Of a DNA stretch of 64,000 bases, positions 63,141 through 64,000 are shown piece after piece. Position 1 is the stretch's first letter, and every line of letters starts with the position of its first letter. The translations under genes and the position numbers were made by a program. Source of the DNA: Zoroaster sp. YZ-2022. Lineage: Eukaryota > Echinodermata > Asteroidea > Forcipulatida > Zoroasteridae. The notes beneath the pieces were generated by a model that saw only the letters and a list, made by a program, of their open reading frames with translations, had not been told where the DNA came from and did not search any database. The DNA lies in NCBI GenBank assembly GCA_029582265.1, contig CM055816.1:9921877-9985876 (forward strand). Reading direction: 5' to 3'.

Positions 63141-64000
63141 TTTTGCAGTGGCAGTTTTGGCTAAACTAGTGTTTAGCTGACCGAGATGTAAGCGTACACA
63201 AGTATCAGTCTCTAACAGTCCAAAATTCCTTTTTGCAGTGGCAGTTTTGGCTAAACTAGTGTTTAGCTGACCGAGATGTAAGCGTACACAAGTATCAGTC
63301 TCTAACAGTCCAAAATTCCTTTTTACAGTGGCAGTTTTGGCTAAACTAGTGTTTAGCTGACCGAGATGTAAGCGTACACAAGTATCAGTCTCTAACAGTC
63401 CAAAATTCCTTTTTGCAGTGGCAGTTTTGGCTAAACTAGTGTTTAGCTGACCGAGATGTAAGCGTACACAAGTATCAGTCTCTAACAGTCCAAAATTCCT
63501 TTTTGCAGTGGCAGTTTTGGCTAAACTAGTGTTTAGCTGACCGAGATGTAAGCGTACACAAGTATCAGTCTCTAACAGTCCAAAATTCCTTTTTGCAGTG
63601 GCAGTTTTGGCTAAACTAGTGTTTAGCTGACCGAGATGTAAGCGTACACAAGTATCAGTCTCTAACAGTCCAAAATTCCTTTTTGCAGTGGCAGTTTTGG
63701 CTAAACTAGTGTTTAGCTGACCGAGATGTAAGCGTACACAAGTATCAGTCTCTAACAGTCCAAAATTCCTTTTGCAGTGGCAGTTTGGCTAAACTAGTGT
63801 TTAGCTGACCGAGATGTAAGCGTACACAAGTATCAGTCTCTAACAGTCCAAAATTCCTTTTTGCAGTGGCAGTTTGGCTAAACTAGTGTTTAGCAGACCG
63901 AGATGTAAGCGTACACAAGTACCAGTCTCTAACAGTCCAAAATTCCTTTTTGCAGTGGCAGTTTTGGCTAAACTAGTGTTTAGCTGACCGAGATGTAAGC
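63128..64000 (+). repeat. 90-bp minisatellite, about 10 copies, running off the window
   Basis: The unit contains gtccaaaattcctttttgca, gtggcagttttggctaaact, agtgtttagctgaccgagat and gtaagcgtacacaagtatca. Almost no divergence. Each unit has the hairpin GCTAAAC-TAGT-GTTTAGC. Confidence 0.95.

Overview
This is animal nuclear DNA, not prokaryotic. It is AT-rich and intron-rich, dominated by transposons and minisatellites, with spliced exons that have GT-AG junctions. The mix suggests a marine invertebrate, perhaps a deuterostome such as an echinoderm, hemichordate or lancelet. It includes a Penelope-like element, a CR1/Jockey-type LINE, a Ty3/gypsy element with a tRNA-Ser primer site, Harbinger and hAT-like elements, many foldback MITEs, tRNA-derived SINEs and abundant TACATGTA and TAGGCCTA words. 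The taxon is inference only.

Layout. 1-17.1 kb has no host gene I can support. It holds dispersed repeats, foldback MITEs, a tandem 1.25-kb duplication (3,762-6,286) and the 3' end of a Penelope-like element (7,160-7,806). It also holds a decayed LINE end (8,620-9,199, minus) and several minisatellites. 17.15-18.11 kb is a complete-ended but internally truncated Harbinger transposon. 18.1-21.2 kb is a decayed LINE with a 348-bp MITE inserted into its reverse transcriptase. 21.4-30.2 kb holds more MITEs and Penelope tails.

30.18-33.64 kb (minus) is a broken copy of an unusual protein gene that I believe is a poorly described multicopy family in invertebrates and fish. It carries several frameshifts, a clean nonsense codon and a 3' end replaced by a tandem repeat. 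48 bp outside its first visible exon lies a near-intact Ty3/gypsy retrotransposon (33,690-42,404, minus). Its two 1,154-bp LTRs differ at only two positions, it has a 4-bp target duplication, and it encodes Gag, protease, reverse transcriptase, RNase H and integrase. A tRNA-like gene with an oversized anticodon loop lies at 43.73 kb.

48.8-62.3 kb (minus) is the best host-gene territory. Three exons encode the C-terminal lobe of a beta-secretase (BACE) aspartic protease. Further upstream on the same strand, three exons that join in phase encode cysteine-rich ephrin-receptor/TNFR-like repeats. The BACE N-lobe is not visible, so this is a nested gene, a chimera or an assembly join. The introns carry large minisatellites: a 38-bp unit (about 18 copies), a 77-bp unit (about 45), a 58-bp unit (about 10) and a 90-bp unit (about 10, running off the window). 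Each unit contains a short perfect hairpin.

All calls come from reading the sequence. No database search, alignment program or folding program was run.
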